DNA from: Oscillospiraceae bacterium
GTDB lineage: Bacteria; Bacillota; Clostridia; UBA1381
DNA length: 6,792 nt
Direction: 5' to 3'
NCBI GenBank assembly: GCA_020860985.1
Contig: JAJBTG010000090.1
Span: forward strand, 1 to 6,792
Within the stretch, counting starts at the first letter, position 1, and each line of letters starts with the position of its first letter. This document shows positions 5,393 to 6,792 of the stretch, piece by piece. The position numbers were made by a program, and so were the translations under genes. A model generated the notes under the pieces. It saw nothing but the letters and a program-made list of their open reading frames with translations, was not told the origin of the DNA and did no database searches.

Positions 5393-6792
5393 TTACATCA
5401 TATCAGCATAAAACGCCATGTATGATTTGTACGCCATATATATATCCCCTTTTGAGGTAACCTCGAAGGGTGAATGCATCGACAGCACCGGCACGCCGCA
5501 GTCGATTACGTCCATGTTGAGATTCGCGACATACTGCGCAATCGTTCCGCCGCCGCCGTGGTCAACCTTTCCAAGCTCGCCCGTCTGCCAGATTACGCCG
5601 TTATCGTCCATTATCTTTCCTATCTTATAGACAAACTCGGCATTCGCATCCGACGAGCCGGATTTTCCTCTCGCGCCCGTGTACTTCACAAGCGACATAC
5701 CGCAGCCGGCAAATGTGGCGTTATTCTTTTCAAACGCATTTTCAAAATTGGGGTCAACCGCCGCGCTCACATCCGACGACATACAGCAGGAATTGGATAT
5801 AACTCGGTTCAGCATCGTAACGGAGCATGAGCCTTTGAGCTTTTCTACCATCTCCGCAACAGTAATTTCAAAGAACGCGCTCAACATTCCCGTGTTTCCG
5901 ACAGAACCAATCTCTTCCTTATCAACAAGCAACGCAATCGCCGTCCTCTTCGGCTTACCCGCATCCAAAATCGCCTTAACAGTGGTAAACGCGCACACTC
6001 TGTCATCCTGTCCGTAAGCGCCTATAAAGCTCTCGTCCAATCCGACATTCTTCGCCTTGCACGCCGGTACAGCTTCAATTTCCGCGCTTATAAAATCCTG
6101 CTCGCGGATTCCGTATTTTTCATTCAGAAGCTTCAATATTCCAAACTTAACCTTTTCCTTTACGTCCTCGCCCACGGGGATTCCGCCTATAAGTATGTTC
6201 AGATTTTCACCCTCCACAGCCTCGTGCATCTTCTTCATCATCTGCTCCTGCGCAAGATGCGGAAGTAAATCGGTTATACAAAATACCGGATCCTCCTCCT
6301 TTTCACCAATGCTTAGCGTAAGCTATTCTCCGCTGCGAGTAAATATAACCCCGTGCAGTGCCAAGGGAATGGTCGCCCACTGATATTTCTTGATTCCGCC
6401 GTAATAATGCGTTTTAAGCAGCGCCATGCTGTTGCTTTCATACAACGGATTTTGCTTTAAATCAAGTCTCGGCGAATCTATATGCGCGCCCACAAGATTG
6501 AATCCGCTCTCTATATCATCCTCGCCTACTACCGCAAGAAGCACGTTTTTGCCGCGGTTTACGCAATAAATCTTATCCCCGCTTTTAAGCGCGTCCTTTT
6601 CCTCTATATTGACAAAACCGTTCTTTTCCGCCATTTCCACGGTTTCAATAACACATTCGCGCTCCGTTTTTCCGTTGTCGAGAAACACTCTGTACTCATC
6701 GCAAAGCGCTGACATTTTTTGTTTTTCCTCATCGGAAATTACTTCATAACAATTGTTGCGTACATCCGATAATTCCTCAAATAATTCCTTAA
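5393..6792 (-). pseudogene. apeA: M18 family aminopeptidase (ApeA type), interrupted by one in-frame TAG; 5' end outside window
   Basis: A cytosolic dinuclear zinc aminopeptidase that removes N-terminal residues from peptides. The frame is open from the right edge through the ATG at 6715. The upstream residues KELFEELSD...ISDEEKQKM look like family sequence, so 6715 is internal and the true start lies beyond 6792. It meets TAG at 6325-6323 and continues in frame for 27 codons to ATG 6241 and on to TAA at 5393, about 466 codons in view, near the usual family length. Metal and catalytic motifs in order: GAHIDSPRLDLK (His), then after the stop GQDDRVCAF (Asp), VDKEEIGSVGNTG (Glu-Glu), MSSDVSAAVDPNF (Asp) and SMHSPFEVTSK (His). 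VDHGGGGTIAQYVAN is also family-typical. The break lies in SGE-stop-LTLSIGEKEEDPVF, a variable strand where Lys or Gln would fit. It may be a recent pseudogene, a sequence error or TAG readthrough. It converges on secDF. Confidence 0.92.
6323..6325 (-). other. In-frame TAG inside the aminopeptidase gene
   Basis: The minus strand reads ...AGC GGA GAA TAG CTT ACG CTA AGC ATT GGT GAA.... Coding sequence typical of M18 continues on both sides with no frame change (positions 6325 to 6241 span exactly 28 codons). This is the only TAG acting as a stop in the genes of the window; all the gene ends are TAA. Confidence 0.88.

Noticed and set aside
5474..6017. Overlapping plus-strand open frames of 112 and 118 codons
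   Set aside because: They are antisense to the M18 aminopeptidase, with low-complexity composition typical of reverse-strand shadows.
1922..6325. A ciliate-like code in which TAA and TAG both mean Gln
   Set aside because: Six genes end at TAA exactly where their families end, so TAA functions as stop here.
6323..6325. Pyrrolysine insertion at the aminopeptidase TAG
   Set aside because: M18 enzymes are not known to use pyrrolysine, the site is not catalytic, and no pyl genes are visible in the window.

Overview
The window looks like a chromosomal segment from a low-to-mid GC Gram-positive bacterium of the Clostridia. This rests on four things: a NiaR-type NAD repressor inside the NAD biosynthesis operon, secD and secF as separate adjacent genes, clostridial-type AGGAGG ribosome binding sites, and an ApeA-type M18 aminopeptidase. 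This is lineage inference from gene families, not a species identification. I see no mobile element, CRISPR array, tRNA or rRNA.

Layout. On the minus strand, an operon reads right to left as nadB (2752-1463), nadC (1488-637) and niaR (619-104), and ends at a GC-rich hairpin with a T-run (97-72). Its promoter at 2825-2797 is a perfect TTGACA-17-TATAAT, and its spacer holds an 18-bp NiaR-type operator. Diverging from it on the plus strand is a second perfect TTGACA-17-TATAAT promoter (2924-2952) driving secD (3009-4328) and secF (4328-5251). That pair ends in a strong hairpin terminator (5285-5317) that probably works in both directions. Converging on it from the right is an M18 aminopeptidase gene on the minus strand (5393 to beyond 6792), whose start codon lies just outside the window.

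How the genes work together. NadB makes iminoaspartate from aspartate, and NadC turns quinolinate into nicotinate mononucleotide. NiaR should shut the operon, including its own gene, when niacin is available. NadA, the enzyme between NadB and NadC, is not encoded here. SecD and SecF form the membrane complex that uses the proton-motive force to assist late steps of Sec export. The aminopeptidase is an unrelated cytosolic housekeeping enzyme.

The main anomaly is that two conserved genes are each broken by one in-frame stop codon, with no frameshift and with homology and catalytic residues kept on both sides: TAA at 1930-1928 in nadB and TAG at 6325-6323 in the aminopeptidase. Both are one base change away from a Gln, Lys or Glu codon. 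Every genuine gene end in the window uses TAA, so TAA is a real stop here. Recent nonsense mutation or sequence error explains both; for TAG alone, readthrough or reassignment cannot be excluded. A second point is an Asp-to-Asn change in the SecF GYSxND motif, accompanied by an extra Asp in the matching SecD motif.
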